Assembly: GCA_045124055.1 (NCBI GenBank)
Contig: JBGVKZ010000055.1
Span: forward strand, 62,001 to 126,000
DNA length: 64,000 bases
Direction of reading: 5' to 3'
From: CALZKI01 sp045124055
GTDB taxonomy: Bacteria > Bacillota > Clostridia > Lachnospirales > Lachnospiraceae
Notes under the pieces: model-generated
Seen by the model: only the letters and a program-made list of their open reading frames with translations
What the model was told of the DNA's origin: nothing
Database searches by the model: none
Part shown: positions 41,489-53,840 of the stretch, piece by piece
Numbering within the stretch: position 1 is the first letter of the stretch
How the letters are laid out: each line of letters starts with the position of its first letter
Translations under genes and position numbers: made by a program

Positions 41489-43171
41489 ATGGCTATTTTA
41501 GATGAATATGTAACTGTTAGATTAGTAAATACAAGTATTGCTTATTATGAGAATCTTGGCTATGAAATACCAAGATATGAATATGAAAAGGGCAAATTCA
41601 GAGTTAAAAATGGGACTGAAATTGTTGTAAAAACAAAAGACTTAAAGCACGATTCAAACATCAAATTAAATGCTATGTGTGATTGTTGTAGCAAAAGAAA
41701 ATATATGGCTTATAATGCGTATAATAAAAATATATCTAAGCATAATGGGTTATATATTTGTAGTACCGATAGGACACATAGACAGTTTATGGGAGATATC
41801 ACTCTTGATTGTGCCTTAAATAAAATTATAGATTTTTATAATAATAATGATAGATTCCCAAAATATAACGAGTTTACTGTTGAGAATGGTTTTGATTTTT
41901 CTTATGCAAAGTTCTCAATTTTATGCAAAGAAAACAATTCTACACCACAAGATGAATACGCAAAGATAGATTGTTTTAAGTCTGAGCCTAATATTAAATA
42001 TTATGATAAATATTTGGAAAGACTACTTTATATTATAAATAATGTAGATAGTGGCATTGGAAGCAATCTTTCTAAGTTGTCTCAATGTGATTATTGTAAA
42101 AAGTATGGACTGCCAAATTATAGGTGGTTTATTGATAATTGCCCAGACAAATCTGTTCATAATGATGTTACATTTAAAGAATTTGCTGGTATTAAGCAAA
42201 GATTTTTGACCAAAGAACAATGCATAGAGAATATCTTAAAGATGTCTGAAGAATTTGATAGACCTTTAAAGTACGATGATTTTAGAAATAAACAATACAA
42301 CAAGGTAACTGTTGATATGGTAAAAAGATATTGGGGTTCTTTAAATAAAATGAAAGAAGAACTTGGTCTTGAGATTATTCAACCACAAATGATTAAGATA
42401 ACCCAAGAATCTTTTGACAGAACTATACGAATATTAAAACAATATTTAGCGGACAACAACAAAGAGTTTATAACAACAACAGAATGGAATTCATTGAATT
42501 TCGATGGCTTTTATAAATATCTTTCAGTTTCTAAATTTGTTGAGGAAAACTTGCATATGCCATTGCCAGATTATCTTTTGACGCAAGGCATTCGTATGGG
42601 CGAAGCTGGTGAAGGAATCAAAAATATATTTGATGATGGAGAAATAACTACAAGTCAATTTGAATATATGTTTAGTTCTTTTATCAGAAGGATGGGGTTT
42701 AGATACAATGTGGATTATTTTAGAAATGTAAGATATTCTACATTCTGTGATGATTATAGTGGAATGAGAGATTGCGATTATGTTATTAAACACAATAACC
42801 AAACGATTTATATTGAAATTGCAGGTATTATTGGGCAATATAAACCATTCTATTACTCCGACAAGCCTATCACCAGTAGCAAATCCAAAGAACAGTACAG
42901 ACAGAAATTAAAAGAGAAAGAACAACTTCTGATTTCTAACAATCATATTTATTTCATCCTCTTTCCTTGTGATTTAACGGAAGAAAATATGGAACAAGTG
43001 ATTAAAAATCCAACAGTAGAACTACGAAAGCAGATTGAAGCATTCAATCAAACTAACATAGATTTTGTAAATGTAAGAAAAATAGGAAAGTTAGATTATG
43101 ATAATCCTGCTATCGTAAGACATTCGGATTGGGAAACACACAGAAAAATTTCTGTGATTGATAACAACTAA
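41489..43171 (+). CDS. Putative free-standing nuclease, 560 aa
   Basis: The C-terminal ~170 residues contain RDCDYVIKHNNQTIYIEIAG, with the D-x(n)-ExA spacing of PD-(D/E)XK nucleases, followed by a Lys-rich helix and a strand IYFILFP. N-terminal zinc pair CDCCSK (~residue 64). The middle has repeated modules with CDYCKKYG and FKEFAGI like those of homing endonucleases. Probably a free-standing homing nuclease. Confidence 0.55.
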   Translation: MAILDEYVTVRLVNTSIAYYENLGYEIPRYEYEKGKFRVKNGTEIVVKTKDLKHDSNIKLNAMCDCCSKRKYMAYNAYNKNISKHNGLYICSTDRTHRQFMGDITLDCALNKIIDFYNNNDRFPKYNEFTVENGFDFSYAKFSILCKENNSTPQDEYAKIDCFKSEPNIKYYDKYLERLLYIINNVDSGIGSNLSKLSQCDYCKKYGLPNYRWFIDNCPDKSVHNDVTFKEFAGIKQRFLTKEQCIENILKMSEEFDRPLKYDDFRNKQYNKVTVDMVKRYWGSLNKMKEELGLEIIQPQMIKITQESFDRTIRILKQYLADNNKEFITTTEWNSLNFDGFYKYLSVSKFVEENLHMPLPDYLLTQGIRMGEAGEGIKNIFDDGEITTSQFEYMFSSFIRRMGFRYNVDYFRNVRYSTFCDDYSGMRDCDYVIKHNNQTIYIEIAGIIGQYKPFYYSDKPITSSKSKEQYRQKLKEKEQLLISNNHIYFILFPCDLTEENMEQVIKNPTVELRKQIEAFNQTNIDFVNVRKIGKLDYDNPAIVRHSDWETHRKISVIDNN

Positions 43172-43191
43172 ATATATACAAAATATAAATA

Positions 43192-43226
43192 ATAGGATTT
43201 GGAGGATAACTACCTCCCTTCTATTT
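43192..43226 (+). terminator. Terminator-like hairpin, covarying copy of 24323-24366
   Basis: GGATTTGGAGG-ATAACTA-CCTCCC followed by TTCTATTTTAT. Against the intron copy the stem pair C-G has become A-T while the loop is identical, so the structure is kept. Confidence 0.55.
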
Positions 43227-43258
43227 TATCTTTATGTGAAGAAGGGCGAAAGTTAAAA

Positions 43259-43374
43259 GGGCAATTTTAAGTGGTGTATAAAATTGCCCTCTCCCCTCTC
43301 TTCTCAAAAACAAAAAAACAAAACATAAATTTGAAAATTACAGCACCTTTCGAGGTGCGTTTTACAATGCACCT
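43259..43374 (+). promoter_or_regulatory. Leader hairpins before the tape-measure gene
   Basis: GGGCAATTTTA/TAAAATTGCCC (43259-43289), then GCACCT-TTCG-AGGTGC plus GTTTT (43343-43363, terminator-like), then a second GCACCT (43369-43374) that could pair with the same AGGTGC. The two last hairpins exclude each other, as in an attenuator. Confidence 0.5.
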
Positions 43375-43396
43375 GTGTAAAGGAGTGTGAATATAT

Positions 43397-46300
43397 ATGA
43401 ATGATTATCGTATAGAGCTTGGTATCGGTTTAAAAACTGACGACTTTGCCGAAATAAAAAAGAAGATTAATAGTCTTGAAGACAGCTCTATTAAATTAAA
43501 GGTTGATGCAGAAACCACGGAGTTAACTCGTACAATAAAAGAAGCGTTAAATGGTTTATCAAAAGGTTCCAAAAATGCTTTAACCCTTGATACTTCCAAG
43601 TTGGAGGGTTCTATTGGTCGTGCTGCAAGAAAGCAAGTTATACCAGAACTAGAAGCTCAAATCAAAGAGCTTGAAGGTTTGTTTGGTGGTCAACAAGCCA
43701 CAATGCGAAAATTGACAACGCATGGCAAGAATGTCGGATTTGACATATTTACAGATTTTGGAGATTTTAATTCAGATTCTGCAATAAAAAAAATGGAGGC
43801 TATGGAGAAATATATCGATAGCCTTAAAAGGCTTGCGGTTATTGATAACATTAAGCTAGATGGGTTTAATGAAGTTCATAAAAATGCGTCTGAGTTAATC
43901 GATGATATTGCTGGTGTTGAAAGTGCTGTTGACAAAGCTGGCGATGTACCAGATAAGATTAAGAAATTTTTCGGAAGCGGTCTCGATGTCGAAAGTTTAT
44001 CTGGGCAACTTCAACCTATTATTACAGATTTAAACGAAATCAAAACGGCTATTCAGAGTTTGTCCTCTGGCATTTCTGTAGATGGATTAACACAATCTTT
44101 TGATAGACTGTCTGATACATTGGAAAGACTAACTTCTAATCTTTCATTAGCAAAGAACACATTAGATACTGGTTTTTCTAATACTGCTCCTGTCAACAAT
44201 GCAGTAAAAGTTGCCCAACAAACTGGTCAGAAGATTGGTGAAACTGTTGGTAAATCTGCTACTAAGTCTGCTAAGCAGTCTATAAACCTTGATGATGTGA
44301 TTGATGAGCAAACCCTTGCTCTAATGAATAAATTCTCTATCAGCGGAGACAAGGGTTCTGATTCTTTTAATAAAATCAGACAAGCACTTGTTGAATGCAG
44401 AAATGAACTTAATATATTAAAAAATAGTGATATTGGCATAGATGAAGAAGTATTTGATACCAGTAGAGCTGTAGACAAAGTAACCGACGCTATTGCCAAT
44501 CAAATGCGAGCTGTCAATAGTTTGGGCGATGAATATATTGAGTTGGCAAACTATATGACGAGGTTTAATGACCCAACAAAAGGAAATAAGGTACGTTTAC
44601 CAGATGTCGTTAAACAAGAACAAGGAGACGATTATAGGTCTAGTAGAGGCAGTCTTGGAATTGCTTTTAATACCGAGAGAGGTATATCTTTTGTCGATTT
44701 TATAAATGACCTTAATCACGAGCTTGGCGAGACCATTAGTTTGACAAATGGCGAAGCGGCTGCTATGGACGAATTACTTCGCAAGGTTGAACTTGGCAGA
44801 AAACAAAGAGATGTTGCCAAGAAAAGTGAAAAATACTTATATGACAGTTTGTCTGCCGAAGAAATACTTGAGCAAAATGGCATTAATAGAGAAGAAATTT
44901 ATAGCGACACTATGTCCGCTGTTGATGCTGTTAACACAGCAGAACGAGAATCTGCAAGAGTTTCTGCCGATACTACTAATACCATTGTTCAAAATGAAGA
45001 AAGAAAACAACGTGCATATCAAGAAACAAGAAGATTGATTTCTGATGTGGCACAAGATTCTATTGACGAAGTAAGTTCTAAGTCGATTGACAGAGCATTT
45101 AGAGTTGATGAATCTGATTCTATTGCGTTCAGACGAGAGATGGAGAATCTTGTAAGTCAATGGACTAATGCCAAAGGCGAACTGACCGACATTAAGATAG
45201 ATACGTCAACTGTCTATGACAAAGACACAGGACGGCATATTGAAAAGATTCGTCAAGCACAAATAACTTATAATAACGAGCTTGGCGAGACAATTAAAAA
45301 GACAATTGCGTTAAGACAGATAGGTACGGAAGCCAAAATAGTTGACGGCAAAGAAATGACTTCCCCTATGTATGGTTTTGTGGAGGTATCTGGTCAGTAT
45401 TCAAAGTCTCTTGGCAAAACAAAGGTTCAGACCGATGCTTTTGTTAAGCAACAAAAACAGGCGGTTTCAAATCTCACAAATCAGATAAACCAATTAAATC
45501 GAGCCGCTAATGACCAAAATGCGTCAAGACCTATCAAGGATGCTTCTCATTTAGATACGCTTAAAAATAAGTATAATGAAGTTATTTCTGCTATTCAGAG
45601 AATGGGAGCAACTACAACTGATACATTTTCTGATGAACAAAATAATGTTAAGTCGTTAATTTCTGATTATAAAAGTTTGGTATCTGAATTTAAAAATGCC
45701 GAGAATGTATCGACAAAGATGAAAGGCACTGATTTTGATTCAGGACTTGAAATTGCAAGAAATGATTTGGAAAAGCTCAAAGCTCAAGCAAAAGACTTCC
45801 CTCAAATTACTCAAACAATTGAAAATTTGGATAATGCAATTGAAGGAGTCGGAGATGCTTCTTCCTTAAACAAATTTAATGACCAATTAAGAGTTGCAAG
45901 GTCTGAATTAGCAAAAATTAAATCAGAAACTGTCGCTGCTAATAGAAGCGAAAAGGTTGGCATCAATGTATCTGGATTAGAATCTAAGATTGCAGATTTA
46001 CAAAGAATTAGTCCAGAGGTTGATAAATTCGAAGCTGAAATTGACGGCGCAAAAGTTAGCGTACAAAGTTTGTTGGCTGACTTAAAGCGAGTAAATACAC
46101 AGAGCGATTTTTCCGTTGTTAATTCAAAATGGAAGGCGTTCACAGATGCCGCAAAAGTGGCAGGAATTGCTGTTTCTGAAACTGCTACTAAAGCAAGGGC
46201 GACACTTGCCAATGATATTAAAATCAATATTGAACTTGGTAATTTTGAAAACGAAATGGATGCAATGCGCACCAAGTTCAATGGCTTGTCAGATGCTAAT

Positions 46301-49300
46301 GTAGAGTTGCGTACAAGTGTTGAGTCTGTAGAAAATGCATATCAAGAAATGTTAAAAGTCGCTAATGCTAATACTGGCGATGAAGTGGCAGATAGAGAAA
46401 GACTTATACAAGCAGAAAAAGAATATGCTGCGGCTTTAGAGAAGACTAACAATTTAATTAAGATTCAGGCTAGAGCAGATAAGGCTGAGAATGACAAATT
46501 AAAGCTACAGGACAACAGGGAAAAATTTCAAGTCAAGATTGATGCTTGGATGGCAAAGAATTCTGCTGCTACAAAGCAATTTGGTGCTCAGTTATTAGAT
46601 TTAAGAGCGAAAGCTGAAAAGGCTGACCAAGTAGATTTGAATCACCTTGAAGCTGAATTATATAAAATTGATAAAGCTGCTGATAAGGCTGGCTTAAAGA
46701 TGCAGAGCTTTGGCGACCAGATTAAGAGCAAGTTTAAAGAATATATGGCTTATTTCTCTGTCGCTGAAGTGTTTATGTATGTTGAGCAAGGTTTAAGAGA
46801 AATGTTTAACACGGTAAAAGAAATTGACACGGCAATGACTGGTCTATATCGTGTTACTGATTTAACTGCACACCAATATGACACCTTGTTTAACAATATG
46901 ATTAACTCTGCCAAGGAATATGGCGCTACACTAAACGATGTTATCAATGCAACTACAGACTGGGTTCGTGCTGGCTTTGACGCAGATGTTGCACTTGGCA
47001 TGGCTGAGGTTACAACGATGTATCAGCATATTTCCGATTTGGATTATGATACTGCCGCTGAGAACTTAATTACTGCTTATAATGGCTTTAAAAACGAGTT
47101 AAATGGCGCATTTGACGGCGACCAAGTTGCTGCCGTTGAATATATTGCAGACATCTTAAATGAATTGGATAATAATTTTGCCGTGACCTCTGCTGGTCTT
47201 GGCGAAGCATTGAAACGTTCTGCTTCTGCATTAGACTTGGCTGGGAACTCTATCCAAGAAACCGCAGGTATGGTTACTGGTATAACCGAAGTAACTCAAG
47301 ACCCAGAAAAAGCCGGTAATTCTTTAAAGATTTTGTCTCTTCGTTTGCGAGGAATGAAGGGGCAGTTAGAAGAGCTTGGTGAAGAAACGGACGAAAATGT
47401 TGAGAATATCTCCAAGATGCAAGGTCAAATTCTTAACATGACTGGTGGCAAAGTTAATATTTTTGATGCATCAGGCAACTTCCGTTCAACATACGAAATC
47501 ATGCAAGGTATCGCCCAAATTTGGGACAACCTTAGTTCAATAGACCAAGCAAACCTACTTGAAACTATAGCTGGTAAGCACAGAGCGAATGAAATAGCCG
47601 CCCTACTTTCCAACTGGCAGAATGTCGAAGCCGCCGTTAAATCTGCATCTGAAGCAGAAGGTTCAGCAGCTAAGGAAAATGCCAAATATATAGACAGCAT
47701 CCAAGGTCGCTTGGATAAGCTCACTACAGTGTGGCAATCTTTTGCCAACACATTTATGAATTCAGATTTCTTAAAGGGTGCCATAAGTGCATTAACAACA
47801 TTTGTAGAAATACTTGAGAAGCTTGTAGATAAGATTGGCACTTTAGGCACAATAGGTCTTGGTGCTGGTATATTTTCAATGTTCAAGAACAAAGGTTTGT
47901 TCTCTGGAATATTGGGAGAACTTTCTGCGTTCGGTTCTCTTTCACTAGATGTTTGGAAGTCTGGTGGAAAATTAACTAATAGATTCAAAGATATTGGCAA
48001 AGCCGCTGGCATGGCTGGCGGTAGTATTGCGTCAAAATTTACTGGCTCATTATCTGGATGGATTGGAATCGCTGGCTTGGCGATAACTGTTATTAGCGGT
48101 TTTGTTACCGCTATAAAAAATGCCAAAGAAGAGGAAGCTCGTCTGAGACAAGAAACAATAGAAACTAGCAATGAGTTCCTAGAAGCGTCCTCTTCTTTTG
48201 AACAAGCATATATTAAGTATTCTGGCAAGACAAGCTTAACCGCCGAAGAAGAATCTGAGCTTGAGTCTGCAATTAAAGGCACTGTTGATGCCCTTGGTGA
48301 TAAATCAAGTGCGTTACAAAGCGTTGTTAATAGTAGTAATGATTACTTAGAGAATCTTGAAAAGATTAAAGATGCAGAATTAGAAGAGGCGGCAAGAAAA
48401 GCAAAGGAAAAACGAGATGCCGCCGAATTAGAATTAAAGGACGCTGCTATTGGTTGGATTGCCAGTGACGGTAGCGAAGTTAATATCACAGGTTCTGATG
48501 CTAAGGCAATAGGAATTCTTTCAAGTGTTGGCAAAGAATTTTGGGACACGAAAGTAAATGAAGCTAGAGGAGAAACTGTTTGGAGTGGTCTTAGACTTGA
48601 TGCAAATGCTGGCACAGATGAAATAATAGAATATTACAACGTGCTCGTAAAGTGTCAAGAAGCTTTGTCTGATGCTGGGCTAATTGAGACATCTGAATAC
48701 AAAACTATAACAAGTGCCATCGGCAAAATGTCAGATGCCATTGCCACTTACACTTCTGGTGTTTACGATGCAGCAAAAGCCCAATATCAACTTCAAAATG
48801 GCATTCCAAAGACAGCCGAAGAATACCTTGAAATGCGAAAGCATATTCTGAACGAAGTTGGCGGAACACTTGATGAAAGAATGAATATTGCCAATACACT
48901 TGATACAGAGTATGGCAAATATTTCGATTTAACAGACGCAAAAGTTCAAGTTCATAAACTTGTAGGAATTATTGACGCTTGGGGTTGGGGTAATAAAGAC
49001 GGCACTAATGAAATTGGCACCGTTGAAACATTACTCAATATGCGAACGGCAGTTAACAACAATGAGTGTACTGTTGGTCAGTATATGTCTCAGTTTAATA
49101 AAGTTCAAGACATGATACGTCCATACAGTAGCAAAGAAAAAGAATTGGTAAATACCGCTTTTGGTCTCGATACTGACGCAATCAAGCAACAGTATGATGA
49201 CATGAAAAAGTATTTATTGAGACTTGCTCCTAACGAAGAAGGTTATGGCGGAAGAATTGAAAATTTCCTAAATAGTCTTACCGCAAATGAACTTTCTGCT

Positions 49301-52300
49301 ATTATCAGCCTTAAAACAGAAATAGACTGGGAAAATGCTAGTCCAAAACAAATTCGAGAGCAAATTGAAAAAGAAGTCACTTTAATTGAAGCCATATCTT
49401 TTACTGTTGACTTAGAGCTTGAGACGGAGAAATTAGAAAATCTAACAACCGCTGTAAGCGAGTCTCTTTCTGGCGCTGGATTAGGAACAACATCCATGTC
49501 TCTTGTCGAAGATATGTTTGGCGATTTGGACAGTTATGACCCAACCAAATTGTTTGAACATACTGCAAACGGCATTCGCATGAATAGTGAGGAATTCAGA
49601 AAGTTAAATGCTGAGTATAAAAAAGAAAACATTGATGGTCTTGAAGGAAAGATGGATGCTCTTGGTGAGAGATACAATCAAACCAGAGAAGGGCTTTCAG
49701 ATTTAACATATGGAAGTAAGGAATATAACGATAAGCTTCGTGACCTTAACAACATAGAAGACCAGATAAATGCAACGGAAAAGCTTGCTTCTCAATACAG
49801 AGGACTTGCTTCTGCATATCAATCGTGGCAAAGAGCAGAATCTGCTGGCTCTCAGCGAGATATGTATGAAGGCATGATTGAAGGCTTTGAAAATGTTGAT
49901 GATGAAATTTCTCGTGGTTGGTTAGATGATGGAACCATAGAATTCCTTAGACTTATCAAGGGCGAAAATCTGTCTGCAACTGCTACAACAAAACAATTAA
50001 AAGAAGCGTATCAGAGTCTTGATGATACAATCAAGAATACTACTTATAGTGTTCGTGACTTCTTTACCGTAGACGAAGATGGTAATTCTACTAACACTGG
50101 TGTTTACAACTTCTTAGATGCCATAGGTCAGCTAGAAGAAGAAAAGTTTGGTGGAAAAGATGTTGTCAAGAGAGATAAAGACGGCAACATTATTGCTTTT
50201 GACTTTAAGATTGCTGGTGGCGATGAAGCGATTGCCGACGCACTTGGCATTAGCGAAGAACTTGTTCAAATAATGGTTCGTGCTGCTGATGATGCTGGAT
50301 TTGTAGTTAGCATGGACGGCACTTATCAGCAATTAGATACATTAAAAGACAAAGCTCAAGAAGCTGCTGATAAGTTAAAAGAACTTAAAATAACAAACTT
50401 TGAGTTTAACATTAATACTGGTAGCGAAAAGTCTGTACAAGACCAGTATAAAGAAGCTTTAGATATTTGGGCGGAATTCAAGAAAAACAAGAACAAAGAC
50501 GGCACCGTAAATATGAGTGTCGAAGGCGCAGAACAAGCCTTTACTCTTGTGAGCACTTTACAATCTATGGTTGATAGATTAAGCGAACCTGTTTATATGG
50601 AGCTTGATGCAACACAGGTTGAAAAGGATATGCAGACTCCGCTATCCAAGTTGCAAGAATACGAACGTCTTACGCAACAAGAAAATCAATTAAAACTTAA
50701 GGGTACTGACACATCTGAAATAGATAAGTCTCAAGAAGAAATTATTGACTACTTTGAAGGTCTCAAGCCAGAAATCAAAGCAGAGCTTGGTATCAAAGAC
50801 CTTAGCAGAGAAGAAATACAAGCAAAAGTAGAAGCCGGCGAGATAGAAATTCCAGCGACTATTGACTTGCAAGTAGAGATGAATAATACTCTGCGTGATA
50901 TGGTTAACGTATCTCTCTACAATGCTGGCGTTATCGATGAAGAAGAATTAAAAAAAAGAGTTGACGTAGAAGTTTATGCTGAAAACGTTGACACTTCCGA
51001 TGTTGATGAAAAGACAAAAGAAGAAGTAGAGAAAAAGAAAGCCGAAGCTAGAAAAGCCAATGTCGAAATTATTGCAGAGACTGTTGGCATTGAAGATGTT
51101 GATGATTTGTCTTCGAAGCTAAAGGGTCTTGATGATAAGACGATTCAAGCTATTGCAGAAGTACTTGGTCAGATAGATATTGATAAACTAAAGAATACAA
51201 TTGCCAAACTTGACAACAAAGAGGTAGAAGCGATTGCCAAGGCAATAGGTCAAGGCGATGTTGATGCGTTGAAAACTGCTATTAGCGGACTTGACCCAAC
51301 GTATGTTCAGGCTATCGCAGAAGCCTTTGGTTATGATGACGTTCAAGACCTTCAAAATGCCATTGGAAACATGGATGGAAACACCGTTCAGGCTGTTGCA
51401 CAGGCATTGGGTATTACAGATGTTGAAAGCCTTCAAACCGTTATCGACAATATGCAGGGCAACACTGTAGATGCAAAAGTAAATACCGATGGTCAAGCAA
51501 ATAAAATCTATACATTACAAGATGTAATTGATGGCTTGAAGGGTAAAACAGTCGATATTGTAACAAATGTCAAAAAAGTATTTTCTACTATTGTTTCTGG
51601 TGGTTCAACAAGAAATGATAGTAACGGTTTTAGCGATGTTAATGGTACTGCCAATGTAAATGGAACGACTGGTCGTGCGTTTAGTCAAGGCAATTGGAGA
51701 ACTAAGAAGTCTGAAACTGCTTTGACAGGAGAATTGGGTCGTGAAATTATTGTAACTCCTCAGAATCGTTGGTATACCGTTGGAGACCGAGGTGCGGAAT
51801 TTGTAAATATTCCTCGTGGTTCAATTGTATTCAATCACAAACAAACCGAAGAACTCTTCCGCAATGGAAAGGTCACTTCTGGTGGAGGTCGTGCGAAGGC
51901 TCTCGATGGTGGCACGGCTTTTGCCGAAGGAACCGCTTTTGCAAGTGGCTCAAAGGGATTTGGCGGAATTGGCAAAGTTGTTGGCGATGCTGTTAAAAAG
52001 GTAGTTGATAGTGCCAAAAAGAGTGTCAAAAAGACCGCTGACAAGGTTGCAAGTAACGTAAAAAATGCCGTTAAGAATACCTCTAAAAAGTCTGACAGCC
52101 CAAAATCTAGTTATAGCGGTTCCAAAGGTAACGACGGAGGTTCTGGCGGTGGAGTTGGCAAGGTTGAAGGCAATTCCGTTGGTTCCGACAAAGATAAAGA
52201 CGAATTTGAAGACACATTCGATTGGGTCGAAATAAAAATTTCTCGTATTGAACGAGTCATAGACCAACTTGACCAAAAAGCCAATAATGTTTATAAATCT

Positions 52301-53371
52301 TGGTCTTCGAGAAACAAGGCGTTGGCTGACGAGATTGGTAAGGTTGGAGAAGAAATTTCTATCCAACAAGCGGCGTACAATGAATATATTAAAGAAGCGA
52401 ATTCTGTTGGTCTTTCAGAATCTTATGCCAAAAAGGTTCGTAATGGCACAATTGACATTGAAGATTTCAAGGGAGAAAAAGACGAAGCTCTCGTTGAAAA
52501 GATAAAAGAATACGAAAAATGGTATAGCAAGGCTTTAGATTGTCAAGATGCAATTGAAGAACTCCGTGAAACCGAAGCTTCTCTCTACGCTCAACGTGTA
52601 GAAAATGTCGCTACTCAATATGAAGCCATTCTTGGCGTTATCGAACATGAAAAGAATATTCTCGATGAGTATATTGCCCAGAACGAAGCTAATGCTCAGT
52701 TGGTTAGTGCTAATTATTATGATGCACTTGCAAAAAATGAGAGAAAAAACTTAGCAAAACTCGAAGAAGAAAAAGCTAAGATGCTTTCAGAAATGCAAGT
52801 TGCAATGAATGCCAAGGATGACGAGGGCAATTATTTAATTACCAAGGGAAGTCAGAGTTGGTATGAATTAGTTGGTCAAATTGACGAAGTAACTTTAGCA
52901 ATAGCAGAAGGCGAAACCAGACTTAAAGAATATTCTCAGACCATTCAGCAACTAAGCTGGGAATCTTTTGACCTACTTCAAGACAAGATTTCTGCTGTGA
53001 CAGAAGAAGCTTCCTTCTTGATTGAGCTTTTAAGTAGCGATAAGCTGTTTGAAGATGGTGGTCAGTTAACTGATTCTGGCAAGGCTACTATGGGGCAACA
53101 TGGCGTTTCTTATAATGCATATATGTATCAAGCAGACCTAGTTGCCGATGAAGCTGAAAGGCTTAAGAAACAATTGGCAAGTGACCCATATGATACAGAG
53201 CTTGAAGAACGCTATCGTGAAATGATTGCTTTGCAACAGGAATATATCCTTTCTGCTCAACAAGAAAAGGAAGCAATCAGAGATTTGGTTTCTGAAGGAA
53301 TTGAATTAGAGATTGAAGCTCTCGAAGAAAGAATTGATAAATATAACGAAGCTTTAGACAGTCAAAAAGAT
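43397..53371 (+). CDS. Tape-measure protein, exon 1 (3,325 codons)
   Basis: Long coiled-coil N-terminal part (~1-1100), TP901-type core (~1110-1350, VKEIDTAMTGLYRVTD), hydrophobic segments ~1480-1500 and ~1545-1570, tandem 27-residue repeats ~2570-2690, and the C-terminal motif GELGREIIVTPQNRWYTVGD (~2780). It sets tail length and helps DNA enter the cell. The ORF stops at once in the intron; exon 2 follows at 55151. Start after AAAGGAGTGTGAATATAT. Confidence 0.9.
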
Positions 53372-53549
53372 TAACAAACTTATAGAACTCTATGAGTTTG
53401 ATAGTCCGCTATATTTCGAAAGATTTATAGTGTATTGCTTTGAATTGCTGGAAAATCCTTAGAGCTTTGTGAACTACAACATGGCTAGTAATAGCGAGTG
53501 TGAATGTTTGAAAATCACAAAGATTGGACAATCAGCAGCCAAGCTCCTA

Positions 53550-53578
53550 TTGACAAAATAGAATTATTTTGATATAAT
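53550..53578 (+). promoter_or_regulatory. Sigma-A-type promoter inside the group I intron
   Basis: TTGACA, 17 bp, TATAAT, located in the loop of a stem CTCCTATT/AATAGGAG in the intron core periphery. It would drive the endonuclease ORF at 53841 independently. Confidence 0.75.
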
Positions 53579-53840
53579 AATAGGAGAAGGTTCAACGACC
53601 ATCGGCTGAAATGCCGTTAGAGGGAAGTCCCTCGAAGTGGAGCACACCTAAGTTTTATAACTAATAATGTTATAGATATGGTGAATGATATGGTCTGCAC
53701 TCTATTGAAAGATGGAGAAAATTTATTAGTTTATTCTAATAAAATCTATAGGGTTTAACGAACCTTTATAAATAAAAAATTGTTTAAGAATTTAATTATA
53801 AAATTAAAATTAAAATTAAAATTAAAGTGAGGTGAGAAAA

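Noticed and set aside
53801..53826. ATTAAA microsatellite as a functional repeat
   Set aside because: Simple AT-rich hexamer run upstream of the intron ORF; probably slippage or a ribosome-site enhancer at most.
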